A stretch of DNA of 36,952 nucleotides, taken from NCBI GenBank assembly GCA_002298925.1, contig DBMM01000086.1, positions 57,141 to 94,092 on the forward strand. The letters run 5' to 3'. The position numbers were made by a program, and so were the translations under genes. The notes beneath the pieces are model-generated. The model was not told the DNA's origin. It made no database searches and worked only from the letters and a program-made list of their open reading frames with translations. Every line of letters begins with the position of its first letter. Positions within the stretch are counted from its first letter, which is position 1. Shown here piece by piece: positions 22,867-31,601 of this stretch. The stretch is from Geobacter sp. UBA698 (GTDB lineage: Bacteria; Desulfobacterota; Desulfuromonadia; Geobacterales; Pseudopelobacteraceae).

Positions 22867-24063
22867 TTATAGCTCCGGCCACTGGCCGCCGTCCACGACG
22901 ACCGTCGGCAATCCCATCGGCCCCAGCTCTTCCAGGAACGGTTCCGGATCGAATTGCTCCATGTTCCAGACGCCGGGTGCATGCCACTTGCCGGTCAGCA
23001 TCATGATGGCGCTCACCACGGCCGGTACTCCGGTGGTGTAGCTGATGGCCTGGGACTGAACCTCTTTGTAGCAGGCCTCGTGGTCGCAGATGTTGTAGAT
23101 GTAGACCTGCTTCTTCTGGCCGTCCTTGGTGCCGCGGGCGATGACGCCGATGCAGGTCTTGCCCTTGGTCAGCGGGCCCAGGGAGCCGGGGTCGGGCAGC
23201 AGCGCTTTCAGGAACTGGATCGGCACGATCTTTTGGCCGTTGAACTCCACCTCGTCGATGCGGGTCATGCCGACGTTCTGCAGTACCTCCAGGTGCTTGA
23301 GGTAGTTGTCGGAGAAGGTCATCCAGAACTGGGCCTTCTTGATGGTCGGGATGTGCTTGACGATCGACTCCATCTCCTCGTGGTACAGGCGGTAGCAGTT
23401 CATCGGCCCGATCCCCTCGGGGAAGTCGAAGACCCGCTTGGTGGAAAGCGGGGCGCTTTCCACGAACTGGCCGTTCTCCCAGTGACGGCAGACCGCGGTG
23501 ACTTCACGGATGTTGATCTCCGGGTTGAAGTTGGTGGCAAAGGGCTGGCCGTGACTGCCGGCATTGGCGTCGATGATGTCGAGCTCCTCCACCACGTCCA
23601 GGTACTTCTTGGCGGCCAGGGCGGTGTAGACGTTGGTCACGCCCGGATCGAAGCCGGAGCCGAGCAGGGCCATGATGCCGGCCTGCTTGAAACGCTCCTG
23701 ATAGGCCCACTGCCAGGAGTACTCAAAATGAGCGCTGTCCAGCGGCTCATAGTTGGCGGTGTCCAGGTAGTCCACTCCGGTTTCCAGGCAGGCGTCCATG
23801 ATGGTCAGGTCCTGGTAGGGCAGGGCCACGTTGATCACCAGCCTGGGTTGCAGCTGCTTGATCAGGGCCACCAACTCCGGAACGTTATCGGCATCCACCC
23901 GGGCGGTCTTTATGGAATTGCCCAGCTGGGCGGCGATGGCGTCGCACTTGGACTTGGTGCGCGAGGCCAGGGTGATATCGCTGAAGATGTCGCGGCGCTG
24001 GGCGCATTTGTGGGTAACAACCTGGCCGACGCCGCCGGCGCCGATGATAAGGACTTTGCTCAT
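22867..24063 (-). CDS. Carboxy(nor)spermidine synthase (saccharopine dehydrogenase-like)
   Basis: This 398-residue enzyme has an N-terminal Rossmann motif GAGGVG (8-13) and the saccharopine dehydrogenase-like segments INVALPYQD, DYLDTANYE and GSGFDPGVTNV. In this pathway it condenses aspartate semialdehyde with diaminopropane or putrescine and reduces the product with NADPH, giving carboxynorspermidine or carboxyspermidine. Assignment to this role rather than to lysine metabolism rests on the adjacent nspC and speA. The start ATG 24061-24063 has AGGAGG in front. The nspC start follows four bases after its stop. Confidence 0.93.
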   Translation of the reverse strand: MSKVLIIGAGGVGQVVTHKCAQRRDIFSDITLASRTKSKCDAIAAQLGNSIKTARVDADNVPELVALIKQLQPRLVINVALPYQDLTIMDACLETGVDYLDTANYEPLDSAHFEYSWQWAYQERFKQAGIMALLGSGFDPGVTNVYTALAAKKYLDVVEELDIIDANAGSHGQPFATNFNPEINIREVTAVCRHWENGQFVESAPLSTKRVFDFPEGIGPMNCYRLYHEEMESIVKHIPTIKKAQFWMTFSDNYLKHLEVLQNVGMTRIDEVEFNGQKIVPIQFLKALLPDPGSLGPLTKGKTCIGVIARGTKDGQKKQVYIYNICDHEACYKEVQSQAISYTTGVPAVVSAIMMLTGKWHAPGVWNMEQFDPEPFLEELGPMGLPTVVVDGGQWPEL

Positions 24064-24171
24064 GGATTCCTCCTGGTGCATCGCAATGATGTTTTGCGTG
24101 GTTTCAAAGATAGTACGGGCATTCGCCTGCCAGCGCAATGCCCGTAATAGAACTTTTACAAAGAAATACGA

Positions 24172-26079
24172 TTACTCACCCAGATAGGTATATCCCAGCA
24201 GCGTCCGGTCCAACAGTTCGATGAAGTGGCTGCTTTCCTCGATGGAGATCTTCTTGGATGCCACGCTTTTTTCCAGGTTGTCGCGGACATGCTTGAGGAT
24301 TTCCGGCCCCTTGTACTGGACGTATTTGAGGGTTTCCCAGGTGGCGTCGCCGTTGATGACCGTGTCGATCATGTAGCCGGTCTTCTTGTTGAAGGTGATG
24401 TGTACGGCGTTGGTGTCGCCGAACAGGTTGTGCAGGTCGCCCAGAATCTCCTGGTAGGCGCCGATCAGGAAGAAGCCGATGTAGTAATCCTCATCCTTGC
24501 GCAGTTTGTGTAGCGGCAGGGACTTGGTGCGGCCGTTCTCGCCGACGAAGCTGGTGATTTCCCCGTCGGAATCGCAGGTGATGTCGGCGATGGAGGCCAT
24601 TACGTCCGGCTTCTGGTTCAGGCGCTGGATCGGCATGATCGGGAAAAGCTGATCGATTGCCCATGAGTCCGGAATCGACTGGAACAGGGAAAAGTTGGCG
24701 AAATAGGTCTGGCGCAGGTGCAGCTGGAAGTTCTGCAACTCCTCGGGAACCGGTTTGATCTTTTCGAGAATGCTGCTGATCCTCTTGATGATCTTGGAAT
24801 AGAGCCATTCGGCAATGGCCCGGTCATTCAGGGTCAGGTAGCCCAGGTTGAAGAGGCTGACCGCTTCGCTGATCAATTGCAGGGTGTCGTGATAATCTTC
24901 GCGCAGGGAATAGCGGTCGATGCTCTTGTAGATGTCGAGCAACTTCTTGACCGTGGGAGCCACCTTTTCCGACTGGGCCAGCATCTCTTCGAAATCCGGC
25001 ATCAGGTTCTGGGTGTTGGTGTTGAGCACATTGGTGACCATGACCGAATAGTGGGCGACTGTGGCGCGGCCCGATTCGGAGATGATATTGGGGCACTCGA
25101 CGCCGGCTTCGTCACAGATGTTCTTGATCTGGTAGATGACGTCGTTGGCGTATTCCTCGATGGTGTAGTTGACGCTTGAGAAGTAGCTGGACTTGGAACC
25201 GTCGTAATCCACTCCCAGGCCGCCGCCGATATCCAGGTAGTCGATGTTGACCCCCATCTTGCGCATTTCGCAGTAGATGCGGGCCCCTTCGATCAGGGCC
25301 GACTTGATCTTGTCGATCTTGGTTATCTGGCTGCCGATGTGGGAATGCAGCAGCTTGACACACTCCAGCATACCCTGTTCTGCCAGGATGCGGGTGGCTG
25401 CTATGATCTCGGTCATGCGCAGGCCGAACTTGGCGTCCTCGCCGCCGGAAGTGGCCCATTTGCCGGTACCTTTTGAGGATAATTTGACCCGGATGCCCAA
25501 TTTGGGCAGGATGCCGGTCTTCTTGGACAGTTCGATGATCTTTTCCAGCTCGAACAGTTTCTCCACCACCAGGGTGATGTCAAAGCCGATCTTGGTGGCA
25601 TAGAGAACCGTCTCGATGTATTCGGCGTCCTTGTAGCCGTTGCAGATGATCGGCAGGTTGTTGCCGCTGGAGATGGAAATGGCAGCCACCAGTTCCGGCT
25701 TGGAGCCGACCTCCAGGCCGATGTTGTAGCGCTTGCCGTAGCTGGCGATGGCCTCGACCACCTGTCGCTGCTGGTTGACCTTGATCGGGTAGAAGGTCTG
25801 GTACTTGGCCGGGTAGTCGTTTTCCTGGATGGCGCTCCTGAAGACGCGGTTGATGCTGGCGATGCGCCCTTGCAGCACGTCCATGAAACGGAGCAGGATG
25901 GGGGGCTTGATCTTGCGCTTGATCAGGTCGTCCACCAGGACGCGCAGGTCAATGGAATGCTTGGAGTTGGAGGAGGGGTGGACGCAGATGTTGCCTTTCT
26001 TGTTGATCGTGAAGAGGTCGGCGCCCCAGTTGTCCAGGTTGTATATCTTGGCGGAATCACTAATTGACCAACGCTCCAT
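24172..26079 (-). CDS. speA: Biosynthetic arginine decarboxylase
   Basis: SpeA converts arginine to agmatine with PLP, the first step towards putrescine. The 635-residue length is typical. The PLP lysine is in FYPIKVNQQ (Lys100). Other family segments include GLEVGSKPEL, LHSHIGSQI, LDIGGGLGVDYDGS and the substrate/phosphate region ISESGRA. The start ATG 26077-26079 has GGGGAA about six bases upstream. It heads the minus-strand cluster speA, carboxynorspermidine synthase, nspC and the 69-residue gene. The enzymes that turn agmatine into putrescine are not in this window. Base composition is somewhat AT-richer than that of the neighbours. Confidence 0.97.
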   Translation of the reverse strand: MERWSISDSAKIYNLDNWGADLFTINKKGNICVHPSSNSKHSIDLRVLVDDLIKRKIKPPILLRFMDVLQGRIASINRVFRSAIQENDYPAKYQTFYPIKVNQQRQVVEAIASYGKRYNIGLEVGSKPELVAAISISSGNNLPIICNGYKDAEYIETVLYATKIGFDITLVVEKLFELEKIIELSKKTGILPKLGIRVKLSSKGTGKWATSGGEDAKFGLRMTEIIAATRILAEQGMLECVKLLHSHIGSQITKIDKIKSALIEGARIYCEMRKMGVNIDYLDIGGGLGVDYDGSKSSYFSSVNYTIEEYANDVIYQIKNICDEAGVECPNIISESGRATVAHYSVMVTNVLNTNTQNLMPDFEEMLAQSEKVAPTVKKLLDIYKSIDRYSLREDYHDTLQLISEAVSLFNLGYLTLNDRAIAEWLYSKIIKRISSILEKIKPVPEELQNFQLHLRQTYFANFSLFQSIPDSWAIDQLFPIMPIQRLNQKPDVMASIADITCDSDGEITSFVGENGRTKSLPLHKLRKDEDYYIGFFLIGAYQEILGDLHNLFGDTNAVHITFNKKTGYMIDTVINGDATWETLKYVQYKGPEILKHVRDNLEKSVASKKISIEESSHFIELLDRTLLGYTYLGE

Positions 26080-26435
26080 ACTCGGTTCCCCAGCTTTCGG
26101 TGTTTGTGTGAGCAGACTTTTGAAAATAATGGTATTACATTCTGTATGTGTGAAAAATGCGAGCGGCAGGATGATGAGGTGCTCATGTCGGTTTGCTGCT
26201 AAACAGTGAAGCTTCCGGTGCCCTGCAGCACCAGGAATCTGGATTGAGGTCAGGGAAACACCACTACTACAAAAGCTTCAAAATATCCTGTATTACCGCC
26301 CCCATGTCAACCGTTTTTTGGAGCTGACTACTTTGTATGAGCGTCAACCTTGACAAGAAGGGCAGGAATGGTTACATCATTTAAATAGCAGCCAGTCTGT
26401 CCTGCCATAATCAACCCTTCGAACGGATATCCGCT
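26080..26435. other. Divergent intergenic region between speA and hsp20
   Basis: These 356 bases hold no gene that I can support. It must carry the promoters of speA (leftwards) and hsp20-lon (rightwards). A TTGACA at 26350-26355 is a possible -35 box for hsp20, but I see no convincing -10 box and no clear heat-shock sigma site. A small GGTGC...GCACC hairpin lies at 26217-26232, without a T-run. The stretch 26313-26348 resembles the region upstream of the chemotaxis receptor (TTTTTTGGAGC ... GAGCGTCAA). Confidence 0.5.
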
Positions 26436-26870
26436 ATGCCACGTTTTTCAGGCAAGAAACCGTATCATCAGGAGTTCTTCGATCGTCAGGTTGGAGAAAT
26501 GCGCAGCCTTCTGCATGTTCTCGAAATGAGGGAGGGACTGGACGAGGCCGAGAACCGGCCGCGAATGGATATGTACGAATCCGCCGACGAGATCGTTCTC
26601 GAATTCGATTTGCCCGGTTTCAACCCGGAGAATATCAGCCTCAGGGCCAGCGGCGCCAACCTTGTGCTGGAAGCCAATAAACCGAGGGAACAGATCGATG
26701 GGGCCTACATCTGCCTGGAACGGCATTTCGGATATTTCAGCTGCGTCGTACAGATTCCCGGCAGCGTTGATCCGCGCTCCATTTCGGCTGAATACCGTCT
26801 GGGGGTGTTGCGGGTGATATGTACCAAGACCGGCGACCTGCAGGTACCAATAAAGGAGATAAGAGATTGA
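26436..26870 (+). CDS. Small heat-shock protein (Hsp20 / alpha-crystallin family)
   Basis: This 144-residue protein has a divergent N-terminal arm and an alpha-crystallin domain from about residue 40 (RPRMDMYESADEIVLEFDLP) to the strand YRLGVLRVICTK. A short tail with VPIKEI follows, the family's I-x-I-like C-terminal anchor. Such proteins hold unfolding proteins as oligomers without ATP. The ribosome-binding site is weak. Its TGA (26868-26870) overlaps the TTG start of lon, so chaperone and protease are translationally coupled. Confidence 0.93.
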   Translation: MPRFSGKKPYHQEFFDRQVGEMRSLLHVLEMREGLDEAENRPRMDMYESADEIVLEFDLPGFNPENISLRASGANLVLEANKPREQIDGAYICLERHFGYFSCVVQIPGSVDPRSISAEYRLGVLRVICTKTGDLQVPIKEIRD

Positions 26871-29341
26871 GCGAAACGGAAAAGGATATAGAAAAGCAGG
26901 AAGTGGAAGAGCTGAAGATACCGGATGTAATGCCGCTTCTGCCGGTACGGGACGTTGTGGTCTACCCCTTCATGATCATCCCGCTTTTTGTGGGGCGCGA
27001 GATGTCGGTCAAGGCGGTTGACAGTGCTCTGGCCGGGGACCGCATGATCCTGTTGGCTACCCAGCACGAGATCAGCGAGGAAGATCCGCCACCCGACAAG
27101 ATTTACGGTGTCGGAACAGTGGCCATGATCATGCGCATGCTCAAACTGCCGGACGGCCGGGTCAAGATTCTGGTGCAGGGCTTGGCCAAGGCCCGCATCA
27201 ACGAGTTTATCACCGAGAAGCCGTTTTACAGTGTGCGTATCGAGCGGATGAACGACACACCACTGGTGGATATTTCCCTGGAAACCGAGGCGCTGATCCG
27301 CACCGTGCGCGAACAGCTGGCCAAGGTGATCGAACTGGGCAAGCAGATATCACCCGAGGTGGTGGTGATCCTCGAGAATATCCAGGATCCGGGCAGCATG
27401 GCCGACCTGATCGCCAGCAACCTGGGGCTGAAGGTGGCCGATGCCCAGCAGCTGCTGGAGACGGTTGACCCGATCACGCGCCTGACCAAGGTCAATGAGT
27501 TGCTCAATCGCGAGGTCGAACTGCTGAGCGTGCAGGCCAAGATCCAGAGTGCCGCCCGTGAGGAGATGGGCAAAAACCAGCGTGAATACTACCTGCGGGA
27601 GCAGATGCGCGCCATCCAGCAGGAACTGGGCGATGGCGAGGGCAAGGAGGAGCTGGTCGAGATACGGAAAGCGATCGAAGCCGCCAAAATGCCTGAAAAT
27701 GTTCAGAAGGAGGCCCTCAAGCAACTCGGCCGCCTGGAGAACATGCATCCGGATGCGGGTGAGGCCGGCATTATCCGTACCTACCTGGACTGGCTGGTGG
27801 AGATCCCCTGGAGCAAGGCCTCCCGCGACAGCCTGGATATCAGTCGGGCCGAGAAGATCCTCAATGACGACCATTTCTACCTGGACAAGATCAAGGAACG
27901 CATCCTGGAGTTTCTGTCGGTGCGCAAGCTGAAAAAGAAGATGAAGGGGCCGATTCTCTGCTTTGTCGGTCCTCCCGGCGTGGGCAAGACCTCCCTGGGC
28001 AAGTCCATCGCCCGGGCCATGAACCGCAAGTTCGTGCGCATCTCCCTGGGCGGGGTCAGGGACGAGGCCGAGATCCGTGGTCACCGCCGCACCTATATCG
28101 GCGCCTTGCCTGGCCGCATCATCCAGGGCATGAAGCAGGCCGGTACCAGCAACCCGGTCTTCATGCTGGATGAGCTGGACAAGCTCGGCTACGACTACAA
28201 GGGCGATCCCTCCTCGGCCCTGCTGGAGGTGCTGGATCCGGAACAGAACCACTCATTCTCGGACCACTACATCAACCAGCCCTACAACCTTTCCAACGTG
28301 ATGTTCATCGCCACGGCCAACCAGATCGACCCGATCCCGTCGGCCCTGCGCGACCGCATGGAGGTGATCAACCTCTCCGGCTACACCGAAGAGGAAAAGC
28401 TGGAGATTGCCAAGCGTTACCTGGTTCCGCGCCAGTTGAAGGAAAACGGTCTCACCGCCAGGCTGATCAGCTTTGATGACGACGCCCTGCGCGAGATCAT
28501 CGCCAAGTACACCCGCGAGGCCGGCCTGCGCAACCTGGAACGGGAGATCGGTACGGTCTGCCGTAAGGTGGCCCGCAAGGTGGCCGAAGGTTCCAAACGG
28601 ATCGTCAAGGTGACCGGAAAGAACCTGCAAAGCTTCCTGGGGGCTCCCAAATACCTGCGTGAGGAGGATCTGGAACACAACGAGATCGGTGTGGTCAACG
28701 GACTGGCCTGGACGCCGGTGGGGGGTGAAATCCTGCATATCGAGGCCACCCTGATGAGCGGCAAGGCCGGTCTGACCCTGACCGGTCAGCTGGGAGACGT
28801 CATGAAGGAATCTGCCCAAGCGGCCCATTCCTATATCCGCGCCCATGCCGACGAACTGCACATCAAGCCGGAGTTCTTCCAGGAACATGAGATTCACGTG
28901 CATGTCCCGGCCGGCGCCATACCCAAGGACGGCCCTTCGGCCGGGGTCGCCATGGCCACGGCCCTGATTTCGGTGATCACCCGCATCCCGGTCAGGAAGG
29001 ATGTGGCCATGACCGGTGAAATCACCCTGCGGGGCAAGGTGCTGCCCATCGGCGGGCTCAAGGAGAAGATCCTGGCCGCGGTCCGCTCCGAGATGAAAAC
29101 GGTCATCATCCCGTTCCAGAACAAGAAGGATCTGGAGGACATCCCGGCCGACATTCTTAAAAAAGTTAAAATCGTACCGGTGCAGATGATCGACGAAGTG
29201 CTGAAGCTGGCTCTGGAAAAGTATCCGCCCCAGGCGCCGCGCACCGGCAGCGAACCGGCCAAAAAGTCCCGCTCCGCCCTGGCAACTCCCAAGGTGCTGG
29301 TGCGAAACGGCAAGGAGATTTCGGCCGGAGCGCGCAGGTAG
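26867..29341 (+). CDS. lon: ATP-dependent protease Lon
   Basis: Lon degrades misfolded and regulatory proteins. The roughly 824-residue protein has an N-terminal LON substrate domain (LPVRDVVVYPFMIIPL, 25-40) and an AAA+ module with Walker A GPPGVGKTS (368-376) and Walker B FMLDELD (432-438). The C-terminal protease domain has the dyad Ser691 (in KDGPSAGV) and Lys732 (in GGLKEK). The start is TTG 26867-26869, overlapping the hsp20 stop (TTGA), with AGGAG eight bases upstream. The next in-frame start upstream lies inside hsp20 without such a site. A hairpin terminator follows the gene. Confidence 0.97.
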   Translation: MSETEKDIEKQEVEELKIPDVMPLLPVRDVVVYPFMIIPLFVGREMSVKAVDSALAGDRMILLATQHEISEEDPPPDKIYGVGTVAMIMRMLKLPDGRVKILVQGLAKARINEFITEKPFYSVRIERMNDTPLVDISLETEALIRTVREQLAKVIELGKQISPEVVVILENIQDPGSMADLIASNLGLKVADAQQLLETVDPITRLTKVNELLNREVELLSVQAKIQSAAREEMGKNQREYYLREQMRAIQQELGDGEGKEELVEIRKAIEAAKMPENVQKEALKQLGRLENMHPDAGEAGIIRTYLDWLVEIPWSKASRDSLDISRAEKILNDDHFYLDKIKERILEFLSVRKLKKKMKGPILCFVGPPGVGKTSLGKSIARAMNRKFVRISLGGVRDEAEIRGHRRTYIGALPGRIIQGMKQAGTSNPVFMLDELDKLGYDYKGDPSSALLEVLDPEQNHSFSDHYINQPYNLSNVMFIATANQIDPIPSALRDRMEVINLSGYTEEEKLEIAKRYLVPRQLKENGLTARLISFDDDALREIIAKYTREAGLRNLEREIGTVCRKVARKVAEGSKRIVKVTGKNLQSFLGAPKYLREEDLEHNEIGVVNGLAWTPVGGEILHIEATLMSGKAGLTLTGQLGDVMKESAQAAHSYIRAHADELHIKPEFFQEHEIHVHVPAGAIPKDGPSAGVAMATALISVITRIPVRKDVAMTGEITLRGKVLPIGGLKEKILAAVRSEMKTVIIPFQNKKDLEDIPADILKKVKIVPVQMIDEVLKLALEKYPPQAPRTGSEPAKKSRSALATPKVLVRNGKEISAGARR

Positions 29342-29374
29342 GAAAGCAGGTGCGGCTGCTGTGCCGGAAGATAC

Positions 29375-29413
29375 GGGGGGATGCGATGCCACAGGGCAGC
29401 GTGTCCCCCTTTT
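29375..29413 (+). terminator. Probable intrinsic terminator after lon
   Basis: GGGGGA (29376-29381) pairs with TCCCCC (29404-29409), followed by TTTT. An inner TGCC/GGCA pair can extend the structure. The hairpin lies 34 bases after the lon stop. Confidence 0.6.
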
Positions 29414-29520
29414 GGTTTTGCCTGCAGGGATATCGATCTGATCACCGACACGGAAAGAAACCGGGTTTTCCCGCCGGATGGCACAGCTGACACCGGATGG
29501 GGATATCAAGGGGTAAAACA

Positions 29521-31488
29521 ATGGGTATCGGCAAGCACAAAACGGAGACAGCTTTTTCACCGGGGGCACCTGAGGTGGAACAGTTGATCAGAAACGCGGA
29601 ACTTCGTTACCGCCATCTGTTTGAATTAGCCCGGGAAGGCATTTTGATGCTGAATGCCGAAACGGGTTCGATAGACGACGTTAACCCCTACCTGCTTGAT
29701 ATATTGGGCTACTCGCGCGAAGAATTTGTGGCCAAGAAATTCTGGGAGCTGGCAGCGTTCAAGGACAGTGAGGACGGCAGAAGGTATTTCCTGGAACTGC
29801 AGAATAGCGAGTCCATCCGCTACGAAAACATGCCGCTCAAGACAAAAGACGGCCGTCTGCTTCAGGTGGAATTTGTCAGTAACGCCTATCGGCTAGGTTG
29901 CGAAATGGTTATCCAGTGTACTATCCGTGACATCAGCGACAGCAAGCGGGCCGAGGCAGCCTTGCTGGCGAAAGAACAAGCCCGCCTGTCACTGATTGAA
30001 AATCTGGAAGCGCACTGGTTGCTGATCGAAAATCTACCGGTAGGTGTTATCATTCATGCTCCCGATACCCAGATTGTGCTGAGTAACTCGGAGGCCTCAC
30101 AATTGCTGGGGATGTCTTCGGTTCAGATGCTGGGGAAGGTGGCCGGCGATCCGGACTGGCGTTTTGTACGCGAGGACGGCGCCAAGTTGCCCGTAGATGA
30201 GTTTCCCGTTAATCGGGTGATCGCCACGGGACATGTGCTGAAGGCTTTTGTTATGGGGATTGCCGGCGGCAGTGCCGGAGGCTACACGTGGGTGCTGGTG
30301 AACGCCTATCCCGAGTTTGATAGTGGCGAACGGTTGCGGCAGATTGTGGTGACATTAGCGGATATCAGCGATATCAAGTCTGCGGAGGAGAAGATCCGGC
30401 GGCATCTTGAGCATCTGACCGCCCTGGTTGAAATAGACCGCGCCATCAATTTCAGTTTTGACCTGAATCTCAGTCTGACAACGCTCCTTACCCATGTCAT
30501 CGTTCAGTTGGGGGTTGACGCGGCCGACGTGTTGTTGTTCAATTCCGCCTCCCAAACGCTGGAGTTCGTCGCCGGCCGCGGATTTCATAACAAATCCATC
30601 GAGTTCGCACGCCAGTCCATGGGTGAGGGATACGCCGGTCGCGCCGCTCAGGAACGGAGCATCGTTCATATCCCCGATCTGGCACTGGAGCATGACAACT
30701 TTCTGGGCAAGTTGCTTTTGGCGGGTGAGCATTTCGTCAGCTACCATGGCGTACCGTTGATAGCGAAAGGGCAGGTCGTGGGGGTGCTGGAGGTCTTTCA
30801 GCGCGCTCACATCATGCACGATGAAGAGTGGCTCGATTTCCTGAAGGCCCTGGCCGACCAGGCTGCGATTGCTATCGATAATGTCACCCTTTTCGATAAC
30901 TTGCAGCGCTCCAACCGGGAACTCTTCCAGGCCTACGACGCCACCATCGAAGGCTGGTCGCGGGCATTGGAGCTGCGCGACAACGAAACTCAAGGTCACA
31001 CGGAGCGGGTCACTGCATTGACCATCAAACTGGCGCGCCTGTTCGGACTGAGCGATGCGGAACTGGTGCAGGTCCGCTGGGGTGCGCTGCTGCACGATAT
31101 TGGCAAGATGGGTATTCCGGACAGAATCCTGCTGAAACAGGACACGCTGAGCGAGGCAGAATGGATTGAGATGAAAAAGCACACGGTCTTTGCCTACGAA
31201 ATGCTTTCTCACATCCGTTACCTGCGCTCGGCACTCGACATCCCCTATGCCCATCACGAGAAGTGGGACGGCAGCGGCTACCCGCTCGGCCTGAAGGGCG
31301 AGCAAATTCCGCTGGCGGCGCGGATCTTTGCGGTGGCTGACGTCTGGGATGCGCTCAGGTCCGACCGTATCTACCGTACCTCCTGGTCCGTGGAAAAGGT
31401 GCGCGAACACCTCCGCTCACTGGCTGGAACGCACTTTGATCCGCACGTCGTACAGGTGTGTCTGGATTCGGGCATACTCGTGGATTGA
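29521..31488 (+). CDS. PAS-PAS-GAF-HD-GYP cyclic-di-GMP phosphodiesterase
   Basis: This soluble protein of about 655 residues has an N-terminal PAS domain (about 20-135, ILMLNAETGSIDDVNPYLLD) and a second PAS-like domain (about 165-285). A GAF domain (about 300-460) and a C-terminal HD-GYP domain follow. The catalytic motifs are complete: HDIGKMGIPD from residue 525, HHEKWDGSGYP from 578, and the later FAVADVWDAL. It should hydrolyse c-di-GMP, opposing the GGDEF protein encoded at 20625-21431. No membrane helix is seen, so the signal is cytoplasmic. ATG 29521 has AAGGGG upstream; an in-frame ATG at 29497 is less well placed. The gene stands alone between terminator and promoter. Confidence 0.94.
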   Translation: MGIGKHKTETAFSPGAPEVEQLIRNAELRYRHLFELAREGILMLNAETGSIDDVNPYLLDILGYSREEFVAKKFWELAAFKDSEDGRRYFLELQNSESIRYENMPLKTKDGRLLQVEFVSNAYRLGCEMVIQCTIRDISDSKRAEAALLAKEQARLSLIENLEAHWLLIENLPVGVIIHAPDTQIVLSNSEASQLLGMSSVQMLGKVAGDPDWRFVREDGAKLPVDEFPVNRVIATGHVLKAFVMGIAGGSAGGYTWVLVNAYPEFDSGERLRQIVVTLADISDIKSAEEKIRRHLEHLTALVEIDRAINFSFDLNLSLTTLLTHVIVQLGVDAADVLLFNSASQTLEFVAGRGFHNKSIEFARQSMGEGYAGRAAQERSIVHIPDLALEHDNFLGKLLLAGEHFVSYHGVPLIAKGQVVGVLEVFQRAHIMHDEEWLDFLKALADQAAIAIDNVTLFDNLQRSNRELFQAYDATIEGWSRALELRDNETQGHTERVTALTIKLARLFGLSDAELVQVRWGALLHDIGKMGIPDRILLKQDTLSEAEWIEMKKHTVFAYEMLSHIRYLRSALDIPYAHHEKWDGSGYPLGLKGEQIPLAARIFAVADVWDALRSDRIYRTSWSVEKVREHLRSLAGTHFDPHVVQVCLDSGILVD

Positions 31489-31515
31489 CACAACTGATGC
31501 GGTCGGTCTTTATCC

Positions 31516-31544
31516 TTGTTCCCCGGGACGCTTTTCATTATACT
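31516..31544 (+). promoter_or_regulatory. Sigma-70-type promoter for thiL-tkt
   Basis: TTGTTC (31516-31521) and TATACT (31539-31544) are 17 bases apart, 57 bases before the thiL start. The -10 box matches five of six consensus bases; the -35 box is weak. Confidence 0.5.
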
Positions 31545-31601
31545 CACTCTGTCTCTGCTTAATCCGGTTTCCTGCCGGACAAACCATTTCAGGCCAATTG
31601 C

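Noticed and set aside
22954..24147. Plus-strand open frame of 397 codons opposite the carboxynorspermidine synthase gene
   Set aside because: The opposite strand encodes a clear Rossmann enzyme; this frame is rich in Val, Gly, His and Asp typical of an antisense shadow.
28253..29569. Minus-strand open frame of 438 codons opposite lon
   Set aside because: Antisense to conserved Lon motifs, with no recognisable domain.
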